From NCBI RefSeq assembly GCF_965213555.1, contig NZ_OZ243890.1, positions 1,488,001-1,552,000 of the forward strand: a DNA stretch of 64,000 bases. The letters run 5' to 3'. This document shows positions 1 to 6,802 of the stretch, in pieces. Within the stretch, counting starts at the first letter, position 1. Every line of letters starts with the position of its first letter. Below the pieces are notes generated by a model. The model had not been told where the DNA came from. It searched no databases and was given only the letters and a program-made list of their open reading frames with translations. Both the position numbers and the translations under genes were made by a program. Origin of the DNA: Acuticoccus sp965213555 (GTDB lineage Bacteria > Pseudomonadota > Alphaproteobacteria > Rhizobiales > Amorphaceae).

Positions 1-429
1 GTCGGACACGCCGAGGTCGGGCTGGATGTAGACGACGGCGCCGCTCGCGGTCGCCATCACCGGCTCGAAGTCGCGATAGTCGTACTCCACCCGCGGGTCG
101 CCGAGGAGGTAGGGCATCACGGTCGAGCCGCCCGTCTGCAGCACGGTCCGGCCATCCGGCTCGGCACGGTTTGCGAACTGGTTGGCCCCCAGCGTCGACC
201 CGCCGCCTGGCACGTTGCGCACGATGATGGTCGGCTCGCCGGGCAGGTGCTTGGCGAAGATGGGCGACAGGAACCGCGCCATCGTGTCGGTGCCGCCGCC
301 CTCGCCGAAGGGCACGATCCACTCGATGCGGTCGCCCGAGAAGTCGACCTCCTGGGCCGAAAGCCCAGCGGGTGCGGCCGCAACCATCGCAGCGACGGCC
401 CCGGCGGCCAGCAATGTTCTGATGGTCAT
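1..429 (-). CDS. TTT-family (Bug/TctC-like) solute-binding protein, 3' end cut by the window
   Basis: Periplasmic receptor of a tripartite tricarboxylate transporter, expected to capture a carboxylate and pass it to TctAB-type membrane subunits. The visible 143 codons start with a Sec signal peptide (hydrophobic residues about 5-24, ending near LSA). Next comes the Bug-family loop IVPFGEGGGTDTMARF, then GGGSTLGAN, both typical of the ligand pocket. The ATG is preceded by GGGAGG at a normal distance. The C-terminal half lies beyond base 1, so any adjoining tctAB genes are not visible. It diverges from the oxidoreductase gene that begins 75 bp away, so the two share a short regulatory region. 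The ligand cannot be predicted. Confidence 0.88.
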   Translation of the reverse strand, partial: MTIRTLLAAGAVAAMVAAAPAGLSAQEVDFSGDRIEWIVPFGEGGGTDTMARFLSPIFAKHLPGEPTIIVRNVPGGGSTLGANQFANRAEPDGRTVLQTGGSTVMPYLLGDPRVEYDYRDFEPVMATASGAVVYIQPDLGVSD

Positions 430-504
430 GTTGGATCCTCCCGAGTTTCTCGTTTGTCTCGGAGCGTAGGACTGTACGGTATGGTATGCAATGAGGGATG
501 CAGT

Positions 505-1650
505 GTGGCGCAGTTGACGAACACTCCGGCGACTTCGACGGACGCGAACCTCCCCCGCGGCGGTGATGAAGGTCGCGAACGACCGGCGGTTATAGTCGCA
601 GCGGACGATCTGCTGCGACACGTTACGGCGCTGTTCGTCCACGCTGGCCTGCCCGAGGGCGACGCTGCCACGGTGGCCGACTGCCTGGTGCGGGCGAACC
701 TGCGCGGGGTGGACACGCACGGCGTGTTCCGGGTCGCAACCTACCTCGAGCGGCTGCGGGCCGGCCTCAACAATCCGCAGCCGCGGATCGCGGTCGAGCG
801 GGTCGGGCACGCCGCCGCCCACGTCGACGGCGACAACGGCATGGGCGCGGTGGTCGGCACGCGTGCCATGGGCGAGGCCATCGCGATCGCGGGCGAGGGC
901 GGCGTCGCGCTCGTCTCGATCCGCCACTCCAACCACTACGGCATGGCCGCGTACTACGTGCTGCAGGCACTCGAGGCGGGGCTCGTCGGGATGGCGTTCA
1001 CCAACGCCTCGCCGGCGCTGCCGCCGTGGGGCGGGCGGGCGCCGTTCCTTGGAACGAGCCCGTTCGCGGTCGCCGTCCCTGCCGGCCGGCAGCCGCCCTA
1101 CGTCCTCGACATGGCGATGAGCGTGCTCGCCCGCGGCAACGTCTACGTCGCCGCGAAGACCGGGCGGGCGATCCCGCCGGGACTGGCGCTCGACGGCGCC
1201 GGGCGGCCGACCACCGACCCGCAGGCCCTCATCGACGGCGGCACGATGCTGCCCTTCGGCGGCGTGAAGGGCTCGGCGCTGGCAATGCTGATGGACATCT
1301 TCGGCGGCGTCCTGTCGGGCGCGGCGTTTGCCGGCAACGTCGGCAACCCGCATACCTCGTTCGACCGGCCGCAGGATGTCGGGCACCTCTTCGTCTGTTT
1401 CCGGCCCGACCTCTTCATGCCGCTGGAGCGCTTCCGCGAGCGCATGGACGAGTTCGTCCTTGCGGTGAAGGCGCAGCCTCGCGCCGAGGGTTTCGATGCG
1501 ATCCTGGTGCCGGGCGAGCGCGAGGCACAGACGGAGCGGGTGCGCCTTGCCTCCGGTATCCCGCTGCCAGCCGAGATCGCCGAGGCCATCGCTGCCAAGG
1601 GCGAGCGAGCCGGCCTTTCGCCGCTCCCCGTCTCTGCCGGCAAAAGCTGA
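505..1650 (+). CDS. Ldh family oxidoreductase (malate/L-lactate/ureidoglycolate dehydrogenase type)
   Basis: NAD(P)-dependent 2-hydroxyacid dehydrogenase of the Ldh/MDH2 fold, which is unrelated to classical MDH/LDH. Family signatures seen are RGVDTHGVFR near the N-terminus, the conserved RHSNHYG segment, TNASPALPPWGG, and GGVKGSALA in the C-terminal half. The chosen start is GTG 505 because GAGGGA lies 7 bases upstream; ATG 481 in frame is the alternative. With GTG the protein is 381 aa, roughly 30 longer than usual, from an unconserved N-terminal tail. It is divergent from the TTT receptor gene, so it may oxidise the imported hydroxyacid. The substrate is inferred only at class level. Confidence 0.87.
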   Translation: MAQLTNTPATSTDANLPRGGDEGRERPAVIVAADDLLRHVTALFVHAGLPEGDAATVADCLVRANLRGVDTHGVFRVATYLERLRAGLNNPQPRIAVERVGHAAAHVDGDNGMGAVVGTRAMGEAIAIAGEGGVALVSIRHSNHYGMAAYYVLQALEAGLVGMAFTNASPALPPWGGRAPFLGTSPFAVAVPAGRQPPYVLDMAMSVLARGNVYVAAKTGRAIPPGLALDGAGRPTTDPQALIDGGTMLPFGGVKGSALAMLMDIFGGVLSGAAFAGNVGNPHTSFDRPQDVGHLFVCFRPDLFMPLERFRERMDEFVLAVKAQPRAEGFDAILVPGEREAQTERVRLASGIPLPAEIAEAIAAKGERAGLSPLPVSAGKS

Positions 1651-1731
1651 CCTCCGCCGGACGTTGCTCCGCGCGTGCTCAGCAGCGGCGGGTCGGCCGA
1701 CGGCGGAAGCATCCTACATGTCAAACATGGA

Positions 1732-1806
1732 TGGTGGGCGGTACTGGGATTGAACCAGTGACCTCTGCCGTGTCAAGGCAGCGCTCTCCCGCTGAGCTAA
1801 CCGCCC
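1732..1806 (-). tRNA. tRNA-Val (anticodon GAC)
   Basis: Read on the minus strand this folds as a complete 75-nt tRNA. The acceptor stem GGGCGGT pairs with ACCGCCC, the D-arm is TAGCTCAGC, the anticodon loop sits between CTGCC-type stem halves with anticodon GAC, the T-arm contains GGTTCAATCC, and CCA is encoded at the 3' end. It lies just downstream of cpdR on the same strand. Confidence 0.97.
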
Positions 1807-1812
1807 GGGCGT

Positions 1813-1854
1813 GTGCAGCGGAGCGTCGTCATAGCCGGCGCCGGGTCGCTGCAC
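1813..1854. other. Inverted repeat between cpdR and tRNA-Val
   Basis: GTGCAGCG at 1813-1820 pairs with CGCTGCAC at 1847-1854, with a GC-rich internal segment. It sits between the cpdR stop and the tRNA gene. It has no T-run, so it may be a Rho-type end or processing hairpin; the function is not established. Confidence 0.3.
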
Positions 1855-1861
1855 AAGCGCG

Positions 1862-2224
1862 TCACGCGTACTCAAGCAAGCGACCCACCTCGCGGACCAG
1901 CTCGCGCAGGTGAAACGGCTTGGACAGCACCTTCGCCCCCGGCGGCGCACCGTGCTCACCGTCGAGCGCCACCGCCGCGAAGCCGGTGATGAACATCACC
2001 GCAAGGTCAGGGTCGAGGCGCGTGGCGCGGCGCGCGAGCTCGATGCCGTTCATGTTCGGCATCACGATGTCGGTGAGGAGGAGGGAGAACGGCTCTTCGC
2101 GCAGGCGTTCGTAGGCGAGCTCACCGTCCTCTACCGAAACGACGTCATACCCGGCGCGCTCCAGCGCGCGGTGCAGGAAGCGCCGCATGTCCTCGTCGTC
2201 TTCGGCCAACAGTATGCGCATCAT
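1862..2224 (-). CDS. cpdR: Single-domain response regulator CpdR
   Basis: A 120-aa stand-alone receiver domain. The acidic pocket is AEDDEDMRRF, the phosphoacceptor Asp is in LLLTDIVMPNMNGIELARR, the conserved Thr is in FITGFAAVAL, and the Lys is in KVLSKPFHLRELV. LTDIVMP..GIELARRA and ITGFAAVAL are diagnostic of alphaproteobacterial CpdR. In Caulobacter, unphosphorylated CpdR delivers ClpXP to the cell pole for cell-cycle proteolysis, and its phosphorylation comes through CckA-ChpT. There are two tandem ATG codons at the start; the first is used here and no strong Shine-Dalgarno is seen. It diverges from the N-formylglutamate amidohydrolase gene, a neighbour often seen in Rhizobiales. Confidence 0.93.
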   Translation of the reverse strand: MMRILLAEDDEDMRRFLHRALERAGYDVVSVEDGELAYERLREEPFSLLLTDIVMPNMNGIELARRATRLDPDLAVMFITGFAAVALDGEHGAPPGAKVLSKPFHLRELVREVGRLLEYA

Positions 2225-2416
2225 GTCCGCGCGGCCGATCGTGCCGCGTCCCTGTGTCGTGGTGTGCGTGCGGGGGAGTGTGCGACGGGGCCGTTTAAGT
2301 CGCGGTCAAGCGTGTGGCTTAGGAGCGGCTTACCGGTGCATGCTTAATTCGACGCAGCGGGAGTGAGGCGGTCGATGGATCGGCGCCGCCCTAAGCGAGG
2401 TTCCAAGGAGCCCTCG

Positions 2417-3316
2417 ATGGACATCATTGACGACTTCGTGGCCGACGCGACCTTCGCGCTCGTGACCCCGTCGGCGCCGGCCGTGCCGTTCGTCTTCAGC
2501 GCGCCGCACAGCGGGACCGTCTATCCCCGCTCGCTCCTGCAGCGCACCAAGCTCAGCCGGCTTACCCTCCGGCGCTCCGAGGACACGTTCGTGGACGACC
2601 TGTTCGCCGGCGTCGGCGCGCTCGGCGCACCGCTCCTCAAGGCGCATTTTCCGCGCGTCTACGTGGACCTCAACCGCGATCCGGCGGAGCTCGACCGGAC
2701 CATGTTCGACGGGCCGGTCAGCGTCCCAGTAGTCGGCGACAGCGCCCGGGTCGCGGGGGGGCTGGGGGTCATCGCACGCATCGTCGGCGAAGGTCAGGAC
2801 ATCTACGATGCGCCGCTCCCCGCCCAAGAGGCGGCGGACCGGCTTTCCACCTGCTATCGACCCTACCACGCAGCGCTCGACGAGGCGGTCACAGGCGCCG
2901 TCGAGGCCTTCGGCTCCGCCGTCCTCATCGACTGCCACTCGATGCCGTCCGGTGCAGTGCGCGTGGAGACGCCGGGCGGGCCGCGTTGCGACGTCATCCT
3001 CGGCGATCGCTACGGACGGAGCTGCGCGCCTGGGCTGGCCGATGAGTTCGCCCGCCTGCTGCGCCGCGGTGGCCTCGCGGTGGGCCGCAACAGGCCTTAC
3101 GCCGGCGGTTACATCACCGAGCGGCACGGACGGCCGCCGCTTGTCCATGCGATCCAGCTCGAGGTCAACCGCGCGCTGTACATGGACGAGGGCACGTTCG
3201 TGCGCACCGCGAACTACCATCCGTTGCGGAGCATCTTGACGGACGCCTGCGCCGGGCTGGTCAAGTGGTACCTTCAGCGGCAGCCGGCGTACGACTGGCC
3301 ACAGGCCGCGGAGTAG
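2417..3316 (+). CDS. N-formylglutamate amidohydrolase family protein
   Basis: A 299-aa zinc-type amidohydrolase of the FGase family, which hydrolyses N-formyl-L-glutamate to formate and glutamate. Family motifs seen are SAPHSGTVYP, the Arg/Asp segment DLNRDPAELD, DCHSMPSG, VILGDRYG and IQLEVNRALYMDE. ATG 2417 is chosen over the in-frame ATG at 2363 because AAGGAG lies 6 bases before it. No other histidine-degradation gene is nearby, so it is not necessarily part of a hut pathway. The pairing with cpdR and hisN is a conserved synteny block. The plus-strand stop is followed by the minus-strand sRNA terminator, which could also stop this transcript. Confidence 0.9.
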   Translation: MDIIDDFVADATFALVTPSAPAVPFVFSAPHSGTVYPRSLLQRTKLSRLTLRRSEDTFVDDLFAGVGALGAPLLKAHFPRVYVDLNRDPAELDRTMFDGPVSVPVVGDSARVAGGLGVIARIVGEGQDIYDAPLPAQEAADRLSTCYRPYHAALDEAVTGAVEAFGSAVLIDCHSMPSGAVRVETPGGPRCDVILGDRYGRSCAPGLADEFARLLRRGGLAVGRNRPYAGGYITERHGRPPLVHAIQLEVNRALYMDEGTFVRTANYHPLRSILTDACAGLVKWYLQRQPAYDWPQAAE

Positions 3317-3322
3317 TCGACG

Positions 3323-3409
3323 AAAAAAAAGGCCGCCCCGAAGAGCGGCCTTAAGTCTAGGGAGGAAACGCCCAAGGAGGGCAGCGAGACGACAACGTCG
3401 TCCCGCGCT
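3323..3409 (-). ncRNA. suhB / MmgR-like small RNA
   Basis: Read on the minus strand: a 5' stem-loop at 3382-3410 (CAGCG/CGCTG plus GACGAC/GTCGTC) is followed by a linker with two pyrimidine-rich anti-Shine-Dalgarno blocks (CCCTCCTTGGG and TTTCCTCCCTAG). The RNA ends in a GC-rich hairpin followed by eight T. This matches my recollection of the alphaproteobacterial suhB RNA family (MmgR/alpha-r8 in Sinorhizobium), named for lying beside a SuhB-like inositol-monophosphatase gene, which is exactly the neighbour here. MmgR influences polyhydroxybutyrate accumulation. The 5' end is placed from the promoter spacing and may be off by a few bases. Confidence 0.8.
3329..3352 (-). terminator. Rho-independent terminator of the small RNA
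   Basis: Stem AAGGCCGC (3329-3336) pairs with GCGGCCTT (3345-3352). On the minus strand it is followed directly by eight T (A-run 3323-3330 on the plus strand). On the plus strand the hairpin could also end the amidohydrolase transcript, but only a weak TTAAGT tract follows. Confidence 0.85.
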
Positions 3410-3413
3410 GCAA

Positions 3414-3443
3414 CAAATGAAGCCGCAACGCACAATCGTCAAG
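3414..3443 (-). promoter_or_regulatory. Probable sigma-70 promoter of the small RNA
   Basis: On the minus strand, CTTGACG (3437-3443) serves as -35. After 17 bases comes CATTTG (3414-3419) as a -10-like element, placing the start near 3408-3409. The CTTGAC-N17 layout is that of rhizobial housekeeping promoters; the -10 is only a moderate match. Confidence 0.55.
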
Positions 3444-3627
3444 GTGCCGATTTGGTAGCCAACGCAAAATGCTGCCTAGCAAATGCGCAGAGCAGCCATG
3501 CAGCGACGTTCGCGTCGTGGGCATCGCCGATGCGCCGAGCCTTATCAGCGGTTTGCGGAGCGCGTTGCGCGAGGATCGCGCGCGCGCGCTGTGTGACGAG
3601 CCGCGCGCATGGCTCCCATGCAAGGCC

Positions 3628-4419
3628 ATGATCGCCGACGCGGACCTGCTTCATGCGCTCGCGGATGCCGCCGAGGCGGCAGTGCTGCCGCACTTCCGCC
3701 AACTCGCCTACGTGGACAACAAGGCGAGCGAGGGCTTCGACCCGGTCACCGTCGCCGACCGCGAGGCGGAGGCTGCCATGCGCGCGATCCTCGCCCGGGA
3801 GCGGCCGGACGACGCCGTCGTCGGCGAGGAGCTCGCCGAGGCGCGTGGCACCAGCGGGCGGACCTGGATCCTCGACCCCATCGACGGGACGCGCGCCTTC
3901 ATCGCCGGGCTGCCGACCTGGGGCGTCCTCATCGCGCTCGCGGAGGACGGGAGTGCCGTGCGTGGGATGATGGCCCAGCCGTTCGTCGGCGAACGCTTCG
4001 TCGGCGGACCGGACGGGGCTTACTGGTCGCGCGGCTCGCAGCAGCACGCCCTCGCCGCGCGCCGGTGCGCGACGCTCGGTGAGGCCGTCCTCGCATCGAC
4101 CGGGCCACAGCACTTCGATGTCAGCCGCAGGGAGCGGTTCGCAACGCTCGCCGCGGCCTGCCGCATGGTGCGCTACGGGACCGACTGCTACGGGTATGCG
4201 ATGGTGGCCGCGGGGCACATCGACGTCGTCGTCGAGGCCGGGCTGAAGGTAGTGGACATCGCGCCGTTCGTGCCGATGATCACCGCCGCGGGGGGGACGG
4301 TGACCGATTGGCAAGGCGCGCCCTTCGGGCATCGCCTGCTGACGGACTTCCGCGGCGACGTCGTCGCCGTCGGGGACGCGGACCTGCTGCCGCAGGTGCT
4401 CGCTGCCCTCGCCGAGTGA
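3628..4419 (+). CDS. hisN: Histidinol-phosphatase, inositol-monophosphatase family (HisN)
   Basis: Mg-dependent phosphatase, 263 aa. The metal site is complete: Glu67 in VVGEELAE, then Asp83-Pro-Ile-Asp86-Gly-Thr, and the C-terminal WQGAPFG-like Asp region VTDWQG. The N-terminal NKASEGFDPVTVADREAE and the DGTRAFIAGLPTWG stretch are those of alphaproteobacterial HisN, which converts histidinol phosphate to histidinol in histidine synthesis. A general SuhB-type activity is the alternative. The start is ATG 3628, where the family homology begins; an in-frame ATG at 3469 would add an unconserved tail. The stop lies 3 bp from the convergent penicillin-binding protein gene. Confidence 0.86.
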   Translation: MIADADLLHALADAAEAAVLPHFRQLAYVDNKASEGFDPVTVADREAEAAMRAILARERPDDAVVGEELAEARGTSGRTWILDPIDGTRAFIAGLPTWGVLIALAEDGSAVRGMMAQPFVGERFVGGPDGAYWSRGSQQHALAARRCATLGEAVLASTGPQHFDVSRRERFATLAAACRMVRYGTDCYGYAMVAAGHIDVVVEAGLKVVDIAPFVPMITAAGGTVTDWQGAPFGHRLLTDFRGDVVAVGDADLLPQVLAALAE

Positions 4420-4422
4420 ATG

Positions 4423-6666
4423 TCACCCCCCGAACAGCCGTCCGAAGAAACTGCGGGTCCCTTCCTCCTGGGGTGCCGGGCGCAGCCAGTCCCGCGCGTC
4501 CCGGGCGGCGGTGCCACGAGGCGGCCCGGCCGCGGACGCGGCCGGCGCCCCCCAGGCGCCGACCGCGACGGCGTCGGGGGCAGGGGCGAGCGGCTCAGGC
4601 GCGACGTCCATCGCCGGCAGGCCCGCGGGGACCATGCCCTCGTGGACCTTCATCATCAGCGTCTTCCACAGCTCCGCCGGCAGCGAGCCGCCCGTCGCCT
4701 TCAGCGTCGGCGTGTTGTCGTCGTTGCCGAGCCACACCCCGGTCGTGAAGTACGCGGTGTAGCCCACGAACCACGCGTCCCGCCAAGATTGGCTGGTGCC
4801 CGTCTTGCCGGCGGCCTGCCAGTCGTCGAGCTGGGCGCGGCGCGCCGTACCGGACTCCAGCGCCGCCGACAGCATGGTGTTCATCGCACCGACGTCCTCG
4901 AGCGCCACCACCGGGCCGGGCCCGCCGCTGCGCTGTTCGTAGAGGAGTTGGCCGTCCGCGGTGCGGATGCGCCGCACGATGTGCGGGACGACGCCGATGC
5001 CGCCGTTGGAGAACGGCACGTACGCGGTGGTGAGCTCGAGGAGGGTCACCTCGGACGTGCCGAGCGCGATGGACGCGTTGGCCGCCAGCGGCGAGCGGAT
5101 GCCGAGCCGGCTCGCCACCGCGGCGACGGTGCCGGGGCCCACCTCCGCGGTGAGCTGCGCCGCGATCGTGTTGAGCGAGTGCGCCAGCGCCCGGGTCAGC
5201 GAGACGGGTCCGACGTACTCCTTGGTGTAGTTCTCCGGCGTCCAGTCGCCGATCCGGGTCGGCTGGTCGATCCGCATCGTCGCCGGCGTCAACCCATGCT
5301 CCAGCGCGGCGAGGAAGACGAACGGCTTGAACGCGGAGCCAGGCTGCCGCGCCGCCGCCACCGCGCGGTTGTACTGGCTGTCGCCGTACTGCCGACCGCC
5401 GACGAGCGCCTTCACCGCGCCCGAGCCGTCGAGCACCACGACGGCGCCCTGGGAGACGTTCTTCTCGGCCCCCTCCCCGTCGAGCATCTCGCGCAGCGCC
5501 TGCTCGGCGAGCTCCTGCAGCTCGAGGTTGACCGTGGTCTCCACCACGACGTCGTCCTCAACCGAGCCCGCGAACTCGGGCAGCACCTCGTTCACCCAGT
5601 CGGCGACGTAGCCGCTCGATGGCGCCACGTCCGGCGTCGCGAGCGTCGCAGGGTTCGCGCGGGCGTAGGCGTGCGCGATGGGGTCGATGAAGCCGACGTC
5701 GCGCATCGCCGCGAGCACCGTCGCAGCGCGCTCGTTCGCCCGGGTGAGGTCGGTGGTCGGCGCGTAGTACGAGGGCGCGCGCAGGAGGCCCGCGATCAGC
5801 GCCGCCTCGGACAGCTCGAGCTCCTCCGCCGGCTTGCCGAAGTAGCGCCGCGCCGCACCGTCGATGCCCGTCGCACCGGCGCCGAGGTAGACGCGGTTGA
5901 GGTACATCTCCAGGATCTCATCCTTGGAGTACTGCACCTCCAGCCAGACCGCGAAGATCATCTCCTGAATCTTGCGCTCCAGCGTGCGCGAGGGATCGAG
6001 GAACATGTTCTTGGCGAGCTGCTGGGTCAGCGTCGAGCCGCCCTGCTCGAGGCGGCCCGCGGAAAGGTTGGCGACCATCGCGCGGGCGAGGCCGATGGGG
6101 TCGATGCCGAAGTGGCTGTAGTACCTCCGGTCCTCGATGGCGATGACCGCCTGCGGCACGTGGTCCGGCAGTTCGGTGAGGGACACGGCTCGGCCGCCGG
6201 TGTCGCCGCGGTTCGCGATGAGCGCGCCGTCCTCCGACAGGATGGCGACGTTGGGCGGCCGGTCGGGCACCGCCCACTCGGCGGCCGGGGGCAGCGTCGC
6301 CGCGTAATACGCTATGATGGCGCCGACCCCAACGAGGCCGAGGATCGCGAGCGTGAGCGACAGCCTCACGGCGAGGCGCAGCAGGCGGAAGCGGCGTCGG
6401 CGAGGCGGGCGTCGTCGGGCCGGGCCGGCCTGCTTGGCTCGCTCACCAGCCGCCGGCGTCGCCGGGCGCGTGGCCGCTCGCGGACCGGGGCCGCGCTCCG
6501 ACGGCCCAGGGGGCCTCGGGCCAGCCGCGCCCGAACCCTTCGCGAGGCTCGGCGCGCGCCGCTCACCCTGCGGCGATCCGCTCGACCGGCCACCGTCCGT
6601 CCTTCGTACCAAACCCAGCCCTCCCGCGAGACGATCACGACGACCCCAGCCGCGGTGAGTTACCAT
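4423..6666 (-). CDS. Class A (PBP1A-family) bifunctional penicillin-binding protein
   Basis: A 747-aa peptidoglycan synthase anchored in the inner membrane. The N-terminus is a basic, Pro/Arg-rich cytoplasmic tail of about 95 residues, followed by one transmembrane helix (about 96-120). The GT51 transglycosylase domain contains the catalytic Glu in AIEDRRYYSHFGID and QGGSTLTQQLAKN. The transpeptidase domain carries the nucleophile Ser444 in SAFK, Ser497-Leu-Asn499, and Lys621-Thr-Gly in AGKTGTS. It polymerises and cross-links lipid II in the periplasm. ATG at 6666 is chosen; no clear ribosome site is seen, and a longer reading frame begins upstream. It is divergent from polA (136 bp) and convergent with hisN. 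Confidence 0.92.
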   Translation of the reverse strand: MVTHRGWGRRDRLAGGLGLVRRTDGGRSSGSPQGERRAPSLAKGSGAAGPRPPGPSERGPGPRAATRPATPAAGERAKQAGPARRRPPRRRRFRLLRLAVRLSLTLAILGLVGVGAIIAYYAATLPPAAEWAVPDRPPNVAILSEDGALIANRGDTGGRAVSLTELPDHVPQAVIAIEDRRYYSHFGIDPIGLARAMVANLSAGRLEQGGSTLTQQLAKNMFLDPSRTLERKIQEMIFAVWLEVQYSKDEILEMYLNRVYLGAGATGIDGAARRYFGKPAEELELSEAALIAGLLRAPSYYAPTTDLTRANERAATVLAAMRDVGFIDPIAHAYARANPATLATPDVAPSSGYVADWVNEVLPEFAGSVEDDVVVETTVNLELQELAEQALREMLDGEGAEKNVSQGAVVVLDGSGAVKALVGGRQYGDSQYNRAVAAARQPGSAFKPFVFLAALEHGLTPATMRIDQPTRIGDWTPENYTKEYVGPVSLTRALAHSLNTIAAQLTAEVGPGTVAAVASRLGIRSPLAANASIALGTSEVTLLELTTAYVPFSNGGIGVVPHIVRRIRTADGQLLYEQRSGGPGPVVALEDVGAMNTMLSAALESGTARRAQLDDWQAAGKTGTSQSWRDAWFVGYTAYFTTGVWLGNDDNTPTLKATGGSLPAELWKTLMMKVHEGMVPAGLPAMDVAPEPLAPAPDAVAVGAWGAPAASAAGPPRGTAARDARDWLRPAPQEEGTRSFFGRLFGG

Positions 6667-6802
6667 GACGCCCGGTGCCGCGCGACAGCACGGGCGTGCG
6701 CGACGAGGGGGAGCGTTTGCGGGCTGGCTGCGAGCGCCGCGCTGCGCCACCTTGATCGGCCATCACCCAGTCCCCATGGTCGCCGCGCTGATGGAGGCCG
6801 TC

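Noticed and set aside
1716..1728. CATGTCAAACATG inverted repeat beside tRNA-Val, considered as a terminator or attachment site
   Set aside because: Only a 5-bp stem, no T-run, and no duplicate of the tRNA end or integrase gene is present.
3357..3629. Possible 90-codon minus-strand gene between the amidohydrolase and hisN
   Set aside because: It covers the small RNA and its promoter, has unusual composition and no family match; the ncRNA explains the region better.
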